Part shown: one piece after another, positions 24,450 through 36,081 of the stretch
How the letters are laid out: each line of letters begins with the position of its first letter
How positions within the stretch are numbered: the stretch's first letter is position 1
Source of the DNA: Stictocephala bisonia
Taxonomy: Eukaryota > Arthropoda > Insecta > Hemiptera > Membracidae
Direction of reading: 5' to 3'
DNA: 64,000 nt
Assembly (NCBI GenBank): GCA_035578905.1
Contig: JAQJVL010000524.1
Coordinates: 310,001-374,000, forward strand
Made by a program: the position numbers and the translations under genes
The notes under the pieces: model-generated
Seen by the model: the letters and a program-made list of their open reading frames with translations, nothing else
Databases searched by the model: none
Told to the model about the DNA's origin: nothing

Positions 24450-27316
24450 ATGTCCATTATTTATTTATGTATATATAATAGTCAAAGACACGTTATACGC
24501 TAAAATATAGCTAGGCAGATGACTTGTCAAATTACAACAGTGATATAAAACAATATAAAACAATATTAAATATGTAACAAAGATGAGCAGTTAAAAATAT
24601 ATACACCAAATAAGAGTTTTCGCTACTGGTAAACCACCCGTCCCGACGTGGAATCCAGGTAGTCTGAGACACTGTAAAAACAGTTTTAGATTAGATATTT
24701 AAGGAGTCTCTTCTTAAACATCTTATAACCATCCAGGCCTTTTAACTCAACTGGTAGATGATTGTATAGTCTTACACAGGAGTAAAAAGGGGACTTTTCG
24801 AGAAAAGTTGTTCGATGAATAGGATACTGCAAAATGGAAATGTTTCTAGTATTATAGCAGTGGGTGTAATTCATGTAAGAAAATCTCTCATAATTTGACC
24901 GTACAAAAAGCAAAGAATAGAACAAGTAAGCTGATGGTAGAGGAAGAATCCCTAAATTTTGGAAATGTTTCCTGCAAGAGTCATTGTGAAGAGAACCTGT
25001 CATAAGTCTAATTATTTTCTTTTGTTTTACAAAAACCTTAGATGATTCAGAAGAACTTCCCCAAAATAACACTCCATATGTAATCAGGGAATGTACATAT
25101 GCAAAATAAAATTGTTTTAGGGTGTTTAGATCTACAATAGTGGAGAGAGTTAAAATAGCGTAAAAAACCTTGCTTAGCTTTTGGAGCAATTGATTAATAT
25201 GCTGACGCCAAATTAGGGTAGAATCCACTTCCAGACCAAGAAATCTCGTGGATGTGACAGTGTTGATATTCGGTGACAGAAAGGATGTATTATTTAAAGT
25301 ACAGTTAATCCGGTTGATTTGAAAGTTTATAAAATATGACTTGTTTGGATTTAAATGAAGGCCATTTGCATTGAACCAGTTATTTAATAGAATTAATTGT
25401 TTCGATAGTTGTTTTGAAAGGATATTTCTGTTTTTGTGTGAAACAATGAAAGAGGTGTCGTCAGCATAGAGAACCGTCTCCCCACTAGAAGTGACCTCAG
25501 GGAGAACATTTGCATAAACGAGGAAGAGTATAGGACCCAATATTGAGCCCTGAGGCAGTCCTGAATTCATTACTTGAAATTCACTCTCTGCTTCTGGATC
25601 AATCACAACTTTTTGTCGACGATTGTGCAAGTAAGAAGCAATCAAATCAAGTGCCACTCCTCTGATGCCATAAGACCACAGTTTCCCAATCAGGACGTTG
25701 TGGTCCACACAATCGAATGCCTTGGACAGGTCACAAAAGGCACCAACAGTGTGCTGCGACCCATCCACGGCACTAGACACTGCAATCAGTAACTCAAAAA
25801 TTGCGTTACAAGTGTTTTTACCCCTTACAAATCCAAATTCACGAGAGTGAAAAATTTTATTTCTAGCAAAATATTTATATAATCTATTAAAAATGATTCC
25901 TTCAAAGACCTTTGAAAATGAAGATAGGAGAGAGACTGGACGAAGGTTGTCTATTGATAAGTTATTTTGTTTTTTAAGAATTGGTTTTATAGTGGATATT
26001 TTTAAAAGTTCGGGGAAGACCCTCTCTTGAATGGACCGGTTAACCAAAAATTCAAGTGGCCTAGAGAGTGTATCAGCACACGATTTTAAAAGGAATTGGG
26101 GTATGTCATCCCAACCCGCTGACTTCTTTGGTTTCAATGACTTTAAAATGCCAAGAATTTCTGCATAATTTGTGAGATAAAAAGCTATTAAGTTTTCCTG
26201 AGACTTCAAATTATGTGGGATATATTTTATAGCTTCGTGAAAATTAGCTTTAACCTGCAAAGTGCTACAAACTGAAATAAAATGCGTGTTCAATAAAGAT
26301 GCAATCAACTTTTTGTCCTTAATTTCTTCCTTGTTATAAATTATTTTATGAACGCCCTGACAAGTCTTCTTTTTACCTGTCTCCCTCCCTACAACACTCC
26401 ATACCACTTTAACTTTGTTGCATGAATTAGAGATAAATGAACTATTATATTTTAACTTAGCCATTCTTACACACTTCATAAAGATATTTTTATAGGTACG
26501 TACATATTTTAAAAACTCTTGATTATTTGATATTGCAGATAAATTATGTAGTTCCCTCTTTCTTATACTAGAAATTCTCAAACCGGTGGTCATCCAATTT
26601 TTTGACCACTTACTATTATTATTAACTTTCCTTGATTTTTTTACAGGAAATTCGTGCATAAAAGTTATTATAAACGAGTCTAAGAAGGATTTATAAAGAT
26701 AGTTAACATTATCCTGCTCCAAACTGTTTATATTAAAAATATCAGGCCAGGAAATATTTGATATTTTTGATTTGAAATTTTGTATACTTGTCTTTGAAAA
26801 ATGACGCTTACATAGATAGTTTTTATCTGCGTTTTCTACAGTAGTTAAACAATTAAAGCTTATTAATTGGCCCAAATGATCAGACATCCCTGTTTCTACC
26901 ATTTGTGCAAATTTTTAGTCAACATTCATAAAAATGTTGCCCAGGCAGGTTTTCGACCTATTAGTAATACGGGTTGGCTCATTAAAACATGGCTTTAAAT
27001 TATAAGACCTTAGGGTGTTAAGGAAGTTATGCTTAATGTCACTGTCATCTAACATATTTATATTAAAATCTCCTGTAAGAACAATTTTAGTGTGTTTAAA
27101 TTCTAAACTCACGACCCTGAGTAAGTTATCTATCTTATCGTAAAAAATATTTAATCTATGCTTGTCAGTCTTAGGTGGTCTATACAATGCTATGATTATT
27201 ATAGGTTTAACAAATTGAACGATAACACCACAGCACTCAAAAATGGCCTCATGGCAAAACTTACACAAGTGTTCCATTGACATTACAGGAAGGTCAGGCC
27301 TTGCAAGTATACATGG

Positions 27317-27318
<2 letters not shown>
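24450..27318 (-). mobile_element. 5'-truncated LINE (CR1/Jockey-like group)
   Basis: A minus-strand non-LTR retrotransposon retains the C-terminal half of the endonuclease, the whole reverse transcriptase and a short 3' region ending near 24450-24480 in ATAAATAAAT-like sequence. The 5' end runs directly into a (TA)n tract at 27319, as expected of 5' truncation. No RNase H domain is seen. The 3' boundary is approximate and no target duplication was found. Confidence 0.88.
24686..27318 (-). pseudogene. LINE ORF2: partial endonuclease plus reverse transcriptase
   Basis: The upstream part (27318-26918) carries IIIIALYRPPKTD and LTGDFNIN, the C-terminal half of an AP-like endonuclease that nicks target DNA. 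A TAA at 26915-26917 is the only stop between it and the 738-codon RT frame (26902-24686), and both are in the same phase. In the RT part, residues about 300-335 give the KPILKK...LRPVSLLSSFSK block, 389-401 FCDLSKAFDCVDH, 446-457 NSGLPQGSILGP and 479-482 YADD. A thumb and C-terminal region follows. Whole RT motifs and a single stop suggest a young but dead copy. Confidence 0.9.

Positions 27319-27378
<60 letters not shown>
27319..27378. repeat. (TA)n microsatellite
   Basis: About 60 bp of TA at the 5' end of the truncated LINE. Isoleucine/tyrosine-repeat open frames over it are artefacts. Confidence 0.97.
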
Positions 27379-27379
<1 letters not shown>

Positions 27380-27678
27380 TTTGTTGTACATACATTCTGT
27401 ATGGTAATATTGCACATGGAGATTTTTTCCATTTTTATTTGTCAAATAGGCACAACGAAAAAATGGCGACGTACAGTGGAAATTAACGACACAGTTGGGA
27501 ACAATGAGAGGCACGGTCGTCATTAATTCATCGCTGAGCTCCAGGGACTTCTAACAGAATCATAGACAATGAGATTGTCATGAAGGGCTATGAGGTGACG
27601 CCGTCTAAGGCCTGAATGTAACATCACACCCCAGCTAGGGCAACGAGGGCTCTCTACAGCTCAATACTACTTGTAACA

Positions 27679-27729
27679 ATGAGTATCCTGAACTTGTCAT
27701 CTGTGTTTATGGTAACCTTGGTAACTCAT
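27679..27729 (+). CDS. Candidate first coding exon with signal-peptide-like start
   Basis: ATG at 27679 lies in a good insect context (A at -3, AACAATG). It reads 17 codons, MSILNLSSVFMVTLVTH, then meets a textbook splice donor GTAAGT at 27730 in phase 0. The hydrophobic stretch would suit a signal peptide. The preceding 200 bases (27480-27678) are less AT-rich than their surroundings and could be 5' UTR. No continuing exon is recognised, so this may be chance. Confidence 0.28.
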
Positions 27730-27735
27730 GTAAGT

Positions 27736-29538
27736 TTACAAATATATTTAAATTTCCCTTCGTGTTATTATAACATTTCTAATATTTAAATTCAACCCAC
27801 TTCATTTGAAAAATAGTGATTGAGCTGTAGAATATTTACTAACTTTTATGTATACTAAGTGTAATATAAACTTGTATATACTTAGCTTTCAATGTGACAT
27901 CTGTCTTTATTAGCTTTTAAAAAAGAATTTATTTTGATGATATAAATCATTCAACAAGGCGTTTTATCGTTGGTGGAATGGATTGTTGCTTGAAATTAAT
28001 TATTAAATACTATTTAATATCATTTCAAACAGTAACAGTACAGATGCACATGTTCCGGGAGCTACATAGTGTTCCTAGTGCTAATTAGCCTCCAAGTATC
28101 GCGCTATCTGTAGGAAAAGAATTTTTTCAGTTTTAAATTATTTTAGTACATATTTTTTTAATTGCGGGAGGTTTTTTGAAGAGGAACTACTTTATTAAGT
28201 TAATTGAATATTTGCTACGGAGTTTAAGGATAAGACAAAAAAGTTATTTGTTTACTATTCTTACATAATTCTATTTTTTGTTGTAATAAATATTGTATTA
28301 TTATAATGATATCGCTGCGCTAGTTGAGGGACAGATTGTTTCAGTAAAACCTCCAATAAGACTTAAATAAAATAAAATAAAGTATATCGTTACGTTAATA
28401 AAAAACCGTTTAAGTTATTACTTATAACATCAAGATAGTCTTTTGAAACTATTTCTGGGTAATTGAATACATTTTTACTTCGATTTCCTGATATTAATCA
28501 AATTTTAAAATTGCAATGTTCCGTTGATGGCAATAAGCTTTCCAGTTTATTTTGACTTTGGTTTTGTATTATGAAACTGAAATTATTCGCAAAATGCTTT
28601 GCCAAAAGAGGTAAAAATTGTGTTATTTCTGTAACGGCAAGTGTTATTGTAAAACTGGAGGGGGGAGGGTTACCAGCATCCAGAATGTCCAGACACCATT
28701 AAGGTATCTAGGCGCCGCCTAGACTTCACGCTCGTAGACTATTTAGTTGGTAGAACAACTCAATAAAATAAAATTGTTTTTATCATGACTAGGGACCTCT
28801 TTACTAAAGTCAATAAATATCAAAGTTGTTTAAAATTTTTTATTGATAGTAATTTACGAACATACCTTAAGAAGTCAACAATTATATCCACATCAGCACT
28901 ACGTGGACATAAGTGCATACAATTTAATTCAATAAAACCATTTCCAATAATTTTAGGTATAAATTGTTCATAGACTTCAAGCACATATCTTTGTTAGTTG
29001 TTATTTATGTCGACTGTAACTGAATTAATTATATTAGAGCTCTATATTGATGTTTTTTTTTTCAAAAGCCATTAACATAGATAGTGCATAGTTTAGGATT
29101 AACACCAAAGCATAAAATCACGATACCACTTTCGGTAAGAGGTGATAGCTCAAAGGAATTACTGGTCTATTGTAAGTTATGAGGTAGTTCACCTTGCCAT
29201 AACCATAAACCTTTCCCTGCACACTACTAGTATACATCATCTTTAGTCCGTACAATTCTGATAGTTTACTTAATTATAACTACCTATATAGCGTAGATAT
29301 AATCGTACAAATTAATGTCATTTATGGACTAGGAACAAATGGTTTAGTTCAGTTTTTATCTTGTGCATTTGGTTAAACATGATAAAATTATTGAGTCGTG
29401 TTACGAAAAAAGCTTTTAACAGTCAAGTGTACTTGTTAGGTTAGGTTAGATTGAGGAATTTACTAATTTTTTTATCACTTTCTCTAAATAAAATTATGTC
29501 CATTCATTTTTTTAGAAAGCTAAATTTTTATTAAATCA
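27736..29538. other. Unassigned DNA
   Basis: If the exon at 27679 is real, this is its intron. It is AT-rich apart from a G/C patch at 28655-28735. The 62-codon ATG frame at 28785-28973 has no recognisable motif. A dimer of GTTAG lies near 29437. Confidence 0.45.
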
Positions 29539-29871
29539 ACTAGCTGTTTACCCGTGCCTTGCTACGGGATTAACATATAAACAGTAAGTTTTAGTTTATT
29601 TTGAATGTTAAATTTTAATAAGCATCACTTAGACTATTTCAAAAGTGTTCATTTTATTTGTTTTTATCTAATAGCTGATTGGGTCAAATAAATTAAGCTC
29701 CATAACGTTATTATTAAAAATTTAAATGCCACTAGGTTTGAGTCCTTGAGTATAAAGAGACTGAAACCAGGCCAGAAACCTTCGTGAAAGTGAATTCTAC
29801 AACTTCCCGAAGTTTCGTGGCAATCCGATGAGAGATTTGGTAATGCTTAAAGGACAAACACACATACATTC

Positions 29872-29927
<56 letters not shown>

Positions 29928-29928
29928 A
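29539..29928 (+). mobile_element. SINE-like or LINE-tail repeat ending in (TA)n
   Basis: It begins CTAGCTGTTTACCCGTGCCT. This resembles the TAGCTGT-ACCCG head of a widespread insect short retroposon family. It ends with AAAGGACAAACACACATACA and a TA microsatellite (29875-29927), the usual tail of that family. Identification rests on memory of the family pattern, and the target duplication is not clear. Confidence 0.45.
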
Positions 29929-30094
29929 GAAAAATCTGTTTTATATAGAGCCTATATTTTAATCCATTATTTAAAACAATTGGTTGAAAACGACATAATA
30001 CAGAAAGAACTACATGCACTGGCGTACATCGAACTATTTGGGGATAAATTACTGTGTAGGTATGATTTGTATCTTCTGTACTCTATCCTCTTAA

Positions 30095-30610
30095 AACCTT
30101 CTCGGTAGGTGTCACAACGTGGACAACGCTTGAGAAGTTTAGGGTGTCCTTGTTGGGAGGTGGCCCAGGATTGTATGTAGTCTAGAGGAGAGAACTCAGT
30201 AGACCTTTCGTTAAACCCTTCTCTGTGGTAGCTCAGTAGCTGCCATAAACGTGGACCGCTAGAGAAGTTTGGGGTGTCCTTGTTGGAAGATGGCCCAGGT
30301 TTGGATGTAGTCTAGAAGAGAGAACTCAGTAGGCCTTTCGTTAAACTCTTCTCTGTGGTAGCTCAGTGGCTGCCATAAACGTGGACACCGCTTGAGAAGT
30401 ACGAGGTATCCTTGTTGGAAGGTGGCCCAAGTTTGGATGTATTCTAGAAGAGAGAACGTAGTAGGTTTTTAGTTTTGTCAGTCTGCCGTTAAGTAGAACA
30501 ATACTGTACTACGTTGTTCGGATACTACAATACGCTTTAGGTACCTGAGTTGCACTGGCTATGGAATCATCCACCACTCGCTCATCTACACTCACCACAC
30601 TCATTCGCAA
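30095..30610. repeat. Dispersed repeat, copy 1, with three 131-bp subrepeats
   Basis: Three units of about 131 bp (GTGGAC words at 30119, 30251, 30381; GAGAGAACTCAGTAG words) are followed by a unique tail with AACAATACTGTACTACG and TCATCTACACTCACCACACT. The tail and one unit recur at 33775-34055. Confidence 0.85.
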
Positions 30611-30848
30611 CCCTTGATCGATAAAATAATACTTTTGTACGAATAAAAAAAATAAAATTATAATAATGACCAATCATGGAAATTTGTTGTAATCATGTTG
30701 TCGATACTGCAGGGTGCTAACTCTCAGAGCCACTTGCTAATGACCTCTATATTATTTATTTAATTCGTATTGATTATTTTTATATATAACATCTTTACTG
30801 TCTTAAGGAATTATATAATTGTAAAACAAGTATTGACGGTTAAATATA

Positions 30849-31264
30849 CAGGTTGTTTCACCAGAAGTTGGCAAAACTTCAGGATATGATAGTAGACATA
30901 AAAATAAGAAAAAAAGTTCCTATAAACATGTGGCCTATCTCACCTTGTTAAGTGTCTGTCTGTCTGTATGTGATTTTTATTAAAAAAATTAAATCTCAAA
31001 CATGGTTTGAGCTAATAATTTGAAACTTGGCATATTTGCTAATCTAGATAGGGGTATTTCATATAAAATAAAGCAACAAAATTATCTTTATCAATTTCAA
31101 AATGGTAGCCATAAGAAATATTAAAAGTTAAATAACTTAAAGACCATTATTTTTATTGAAAATGTTTTTTGGTACTTTATTTTTGTAAATTAAATAACAA
31201 ATCTACAGACACATTAATTTAAAAAATCGGTTAAAAATAAACGAGTAAAGCACTTTTTCATGTA
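30849..31264. repeat. Left TIR of the 30.8-32.1 kb element
   Basis: 416 bp, mirrored by 31695-32108. The inner end is GCACTTTTTCATGTA. Confidence 0.85.
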
Positions 31265-31694
31265 CTCTTGTTAGGTTTTTTCACTTGTATAACGTTTACC
31301 AATCAACTGTATTACTTACTTCATGGTCATTATAAACAGTTGTTTTAGATTATTTTAAATCATCAGCTGTTTTTTTGTGAAGTACTTTTTCATGTACGCT
31401 TGTTTAGATTTTCCTAAAAAATCCAAACAATTTCCTAAACACAGCCGTTTTTAATAAAGAAATTTATTTTAAATGAAACAAAATTTGTATAGTTGTATTA
31501 TAAATGCAATTAAAATAGAATACTGTTATGTTTAACAAGTGAACACAAAACAATAAATAAATAGCAACAATGAGACACGATCAAACATTCATCTGATATT
31601 TGTGAAAATAGCTGATAATTTAAAAATGTTAAAAATAGCTGATAGTTTAAAATAATCGAAAATAGCTGTTTATATTGATCACCCTTAAAAAACA

Positions 31695-32108
31695 TACATG
31701 AAAAAGTGCTTTACTCTTTTATTTACTAATAGATTTTTTAAATTAAGGTGTCTGGATTTTTGATTAAATGTACAAAAATAAAGTAAACAGATACATTTTA
31801 AATAAAAATAATGGTTTTTAAGTTATTTAACTTTTAATATTTCTCATGGCTGCCATTTTGAAATTGATAAAGATAATTTTCTTACTTTTTTATTTTGACC
31901 TACCCCTAACTAGGTTAGCAAATATGCAAAGTTTCAAATTATTAGCTCAAACCATGTTTGAGATTTAATTTTTTTATTAAAAATCACATACAGACAGACA
32001 GACACTTAACAAGGTGAGATAGGCCACATGTTTATAGGAACTTTTTTTCTTATTTTTATGTCTACTATCATATCCTGAAGTTGTGCCAACATCTAGCGAA
32101 ATACCCTG
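31695..32108. repeat. Right TIR of the 30.8-32.1 kb element
   Basis: 414 bp, reverse complement of 30849-31264 with visible divergence. The inner end is TACATGAAAAAGTGC. Confidence 0.85.
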
Positions 32109-32110
32109 TA

Positions 32111-32769
32111 TATGTGATTATAATTTAACCTGACTAATATTATTGAATAAAATTCTACCGTAATCACTCCTTAGGAATGATGATAGTATAACCAATAATA
32201 AATTGTTTTTAAAGTTTGCATTATATTTCCACTAAGATTATATACAAGTAGTGATTATTTTTAAAAGAAACTATTCTCTTTTTTTGGAACATTTTGTACA
32301 GTACGTAAACGTGACATTTATGACTGTATGAATGCGATTGGAATTTTCATTTATCTATGTATACATATAGATTTTATATATGTATACATATACATATATC
32401 ACCATATGTATACATATATTTTTTTTATTTTTGTCTTTTCATGAAATTTGATGGCTTATTTCATACTGCCATTTTATGCAAAGTCCCAGGTAGTGAATTG
32501 TACCACACACTAATAACATACAGTCGCGACACTCCGTTAAAAATTTGCATCAAGCACGACACTAGCTCTTAGTGGCGAGAGCAGAGTAGCCTATTTCTGC
32601 ACTGTTTCACTACTTACATCCACAGCAACTTATGTTTAATATCTGTAATATCACTTTTTCTATTGTTATTATTCCACTTCCTTGCAAGACACAATGCAAT
32701 ACAACGGTAATGTGGTATAGTTGTGTGCTCCTGCTATTAGGAGTGCTAGCTACACAACGGCACTAGTCT
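32111..32769. other. Unassigned DNA
   Basis: Contains imperfect TATACATATA repeats at about 32355-32420 and no recognised gene. Confidence 0.5.
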
Positions 32770-33336
32770 AGAGATGTGCCTAACTGCTGTTTGAAAGAAG
32801 CAGCTTAGCTGAAAACAGTTGGCATCACTAAGCTGCTTATTAAAAGCAGTTTAGCTCAGCTACAGCAGATATATTGGCACGTTGTTTCTGTATAACGTTG
32901 GGACGGAAAATTGCTTAGCCAGCTTAAACTTGCTTTTAATTAAATTATAAGATCTAATAGAATAGTTTTACATACAATTACACATAATAAACAGTTACAG
33001 AAAATCTATAGAAGACAAAGCTATACAATATCTTTGAGATGGTTTAATAAAATTTGTGTATACTTTTCCATTAATAGAATATTTAATTCAAAGTATATCG
33101 TGCATAATGACAGTGCATCGCAACAGTGCAAGAGAGCTACAGAGAGCAAATAATACAGAAAAGTCTTACTGTTCGCTACTCTTGGTCTACTATAGGCCTA
33201 CCTGCGTTCTGTAAATGTTGGGCGGGGACAGCTGCTGCCGAAGAGCAGGTATTCTCACTCAACTGTTTAGTAGCTGAGCTGCTTACTTTAATAAGCTGCT
33301 GCGTCTAAGCTGCTTAAGCTTATTTAGCACATCCCT
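32770..33336 (+). mobile_element. Decayed short hAT-like element
   Basis: The ends AGAGATGTGC (32770) and GCACATCCCT (33327-33336) are near-matching inverted termini of hAT type. They are flanked by subterminal AGCTGCTTA/TAAGCAGCT words. Inside, 33215-33265 on the plus strand reads GTAAAEEQVFSL, resembling the hAT C-terminal dimerisation motif (PATSxxSERVFS). An 8-bp target duplication is not preserved convincingly. Confidence 0.55.
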
Positions 33337-33774
33337 ACTGCAATGGGAGTGTCGTGGCTGTATGTCATTAGACTGTAGATTGACCTCGTAGATTATGTAA
33401 TGGACCTCCCTCTCAGACACAGTCTTCGGGGCTCTATTTTGTCCAAATCTTGTAAATGCTAGAAGTACTATTTTACTTAATGTCAACAATTGTAAGAGAG
33501 GTGCGTCCCTAGCACTACTACTAATACTACTATACTATTAGTAGTATTAGTATAATACTATTAGTAGTACGTATATCCATTTAATTTATGTTTGCATTTT
33601 ATTTTTTATTTTTTGTCACCATAGCTGTTATTTAGTAAATATAATGTATATTTTGGAGAAAATAAGATTTAATAAATAAAAAAATAACACCCAGCTACTT
33701 GGGGAGAAAGTGTTGTGGAGACTAGGCGATAGGCTCTTTACTGGGTCCTCTAATACCAATATGGCGTCCGCTCA
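33337..33774. other. Unassigned DNA with one AT-rich palindrome
   Basis: An imperfect palindrome at 33515-33572 is built from ACTACTAATACTA and TAGTATTAGTAGT words. No gene is seen. Confidence 0.5.
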
Positions 33775-34055
33775 ATGCATTCCACCGGCGCGGACACTAC
33801 TAGAGAAATCTGGGGTGTCCATGTTGGGTGTTAGTCAGGGTCCGAACTTTGTTTAGAGCAGAGAACTGATAATCAGGCAGTTCAATTAGCTGAAAATCAA
33901 AACAATACTACGTGGTTCGGAGCTGTAGGTCACTTAGTTGCCCTGGCTATTGGGCTGTTAATAAATGGCTCTATCTAAGGCGCAGTCGACCTTAGTTAGT
34001 AACAAAGACTACACTGGTTCATCTACACTCATCATACTCATTCGCTCTCATATTT
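33775..34055. repeat. Dispersed repeat, copy 2
   Basis: CTAGAGAAATCTGGGGTGTCC, AGAGCAGAGAACT, AACAATACTACGTGGTTCGG and TTCATCTACACTCATCATAC follow the same order as in 30225-30610. Only one of the 131-bp units is present. Confidence 0.75.
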
Positions 34056-34841
34056 GCCCAAATATCAACGATCGGCGTCTTAATAATGAATGATTTGTAT
34101 TATTATTGAATTAATTATACAACATTACAGCTATTTGCTGAGTTCAGAAATATAAAAATAAATATGTCCTCATTAATTGTTGAGCCAACATTTGTTGGTG
34201 AACTGATGGATTAGTAACAGAGATAATGAGACTTCGTTTAATGGAAACGTACGATGAGCAATGACCCATTAACACTGATATGGCTTTTTAATCATACATG
34301 GAAAATGGAAAATATCGTATTAGCTAATGACACAGATTTATTCTTGTTGCATTATTTCATTTGAATAATCCTTATCGTTTTATACTGTATGATATTTTCA
34401 TTTTGAATATGTTTTTATGAATTCATAGTGTTTGCATGTCTATTTGTATATATTGTTTTGGTAAAATATTAAAAAAAATTTCAAAAAATTTATAATTTTA
34501 GCACCTTATTGAATAAATAATAAATTAAAAAGTTCGTGTTATATGATATTAGACTATGTTTTTAGTAAATGTTGTGTGTTCCCATAGTCAACACATTTTG
34601 TGAGCTAACACATTGGTTGAGCAGCGTTTCTAAATTGTTTTAACATACTTAACGTTGTTGTATCTTCTTTTAGCAAAAAGTTGTATTTCTTTTAGAAAAG
34701 AAAAGAAAAAAAAATGAGTGGTTGATTGCATACAATTTTTGTACTTTAAAGTCGTATAATTGGTCAGAATAGAAGCTGGTCGTACGACCTATGTCACAAT
34801 AAACGTATATGTTGCATCAGAGGATAGGTAACGCACTGAAG
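34056..34841. other. Unassigned AT-rich DNA
   Basis: No feature recognised. Confidence 0.5.
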
Positions 34842-35240
34842 AACATGGAAACTCCATTATGTCAGGAGCACGGACCAAACTCCCGCCAGAAACTCCGAGA
34901 GTCCCGCCACTTACGGTTGAGTTGCCTTGTTAAAAGGACATTGCAATTCCATTATGTCAGGAGCACGGACCAAACGCCGGCCAGAAACTCCGAGAGTCCC
35001 ACCACTTACGGTTGAGTTGCCTTGTTAAAAGGACATTGCAATTCATTATGTCAGGAGCACGGACCAAACTCCCGCCAGAAACTCCGAGAGTCCCGCCACT
35101 TACGGTTGAGTTGCCTTGTTAAAAGGACATTGCAATTCCATTATGTCAGGAGCACGGACCAAACTCCCGCCAGAAACTCCGAGAGTCCCGCCACTTACGG
35201 TTGAGTTGCCTTGTTAAAAGGACATTGCAATTCCATTATA
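34842..35240. repeat. 95-bp minisatellite, part A
   Basis: TCAGGAGCACGGACCAAAC recurs at 34862, 34957, 35051 and 35146. The array is cut by the foldback-like element at 35241 and continues in phase at 35604. Confidence 0.95.
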
Positions 35241-35603
35241 CAGTACAAGTAAACGTCACACAACACAAATTTATTACAATATAAGCACAAAATGCACAAA
35301 TATACTACAATACAAGCACAAAATGCACAAATATTATGGTGATCGATTTCGGTGAACCACGCTCACCTTCCTCAGACCAGAGGGATTCACAAAAGAATCT
35401 GTACATAGATTCTTTTGTGAATCCCTCTGGTCTGAGGAAGGTGAGCGTGGTTCACCGAAATCGATCACCATAATATTTATGCATTTTGTGCTTGTATTGT
35501 AGTGTATTTGTGCATTTTGTGCTTATATTGTAATAAATTTGTGTTGTGTGACGTTTACTTGTACTGTATATGTACCAACACGTATTATGCTAATTAAAAA
35601 ACT
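35241..35603. mobile_element. Foldback-like element, copy 2 (326-bp palindrome)
   Basis: The 12-bp word AATTCCATTATA occurs at 35229-35240 and 35604-35615. Removing 375 bp restores the 95-bp array phase, so this is a real insertion with target duplication. 35241-35566 is a near-perfect palindrome centred on GAATCTGTACATAGATTC (about 35395-35412), made of the same core and 66-bp-type arms as copy 1. The last 37 bp (TATGTACCAACACGTATT... ending in AAAAAACT) are outside the palindrome and match the tail of copy 1. No coding capacity is seen. Confidence 0.85.
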
Positions 35604-35935
35604 AATTCCATTATATCAGGAGCACGGACCAAACTCCCGCCAGAAACTCCGAGAGTCCCGCCACTTACGGTTGAGTTGCCTTGTTAAAAGGACATTGCAA
35701 TTCCATTATGTCAGGAACACGGACCCAACTCCCGCCAGAAACTCCGAGAGTCCCGCCAGTTATCATTGAGTTGCGTTGTTAGAACGACATTGCAACTAAA
35801 TTATGTCAGGAGCACGGACCAAACTCCAGCTAAAAAAACTATGAATTCCCGACACTCACAGTTGATTTGTCTTGTTAGAACGGATCACGGACTGAACTAC
35901 CGCCAGAAACTAAATTATGTCCGATAGCCCGAGAG
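35604..35935. repeat. 95-bp minisatellite, part B
   Basis: The array resumes with units at 35616, 35710 and 35805, then becomes degenerate to about 35935. Part of 35604-35615 is the element's target duplication. Confidence 0.9.
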
Positions 35936-36081
35936 TTTTGTTGTGTTTTGAGCTACATTCAAACGACTAAAGTTTACTCACATTTTTTCATTCAATTTTG
36001 ATTTTATTTTTTGATTAATTGAAAAAAGTAAATGAATAATAATATTAATTTAACTCTGACAGATTACACGTTGCATTCTAA

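Larger units (their letters stand above)
30849..32108. mobile_element. Nonautonomous DNA transposon with about 415-bp TIRs
   Basis: The 1,260-bp element begins CAGGTTGTTTC and ends GAAATACCCTG, flanked by TA at 30847-30848 and 32109-32110. Its outer TIRs are long and its interior (31265-31694) has no transposase motif. Ends and target site resemble those of the 5.5 kb and 56.3 kb transposons, so mobilisation by a related enzyme is plausible. Short open frames inside it are not genes. Confidence 0.85.

Noticed and set aside
25574..25792. 72-codon plus-strand protein
   Set aside because: Antisense shadow of the LINE reverse transcriptase.
28785..28973. 62-codon ATG open frame as a gene
   Set aside because: No motif, AT-rich codons and no context; consistent with chance.
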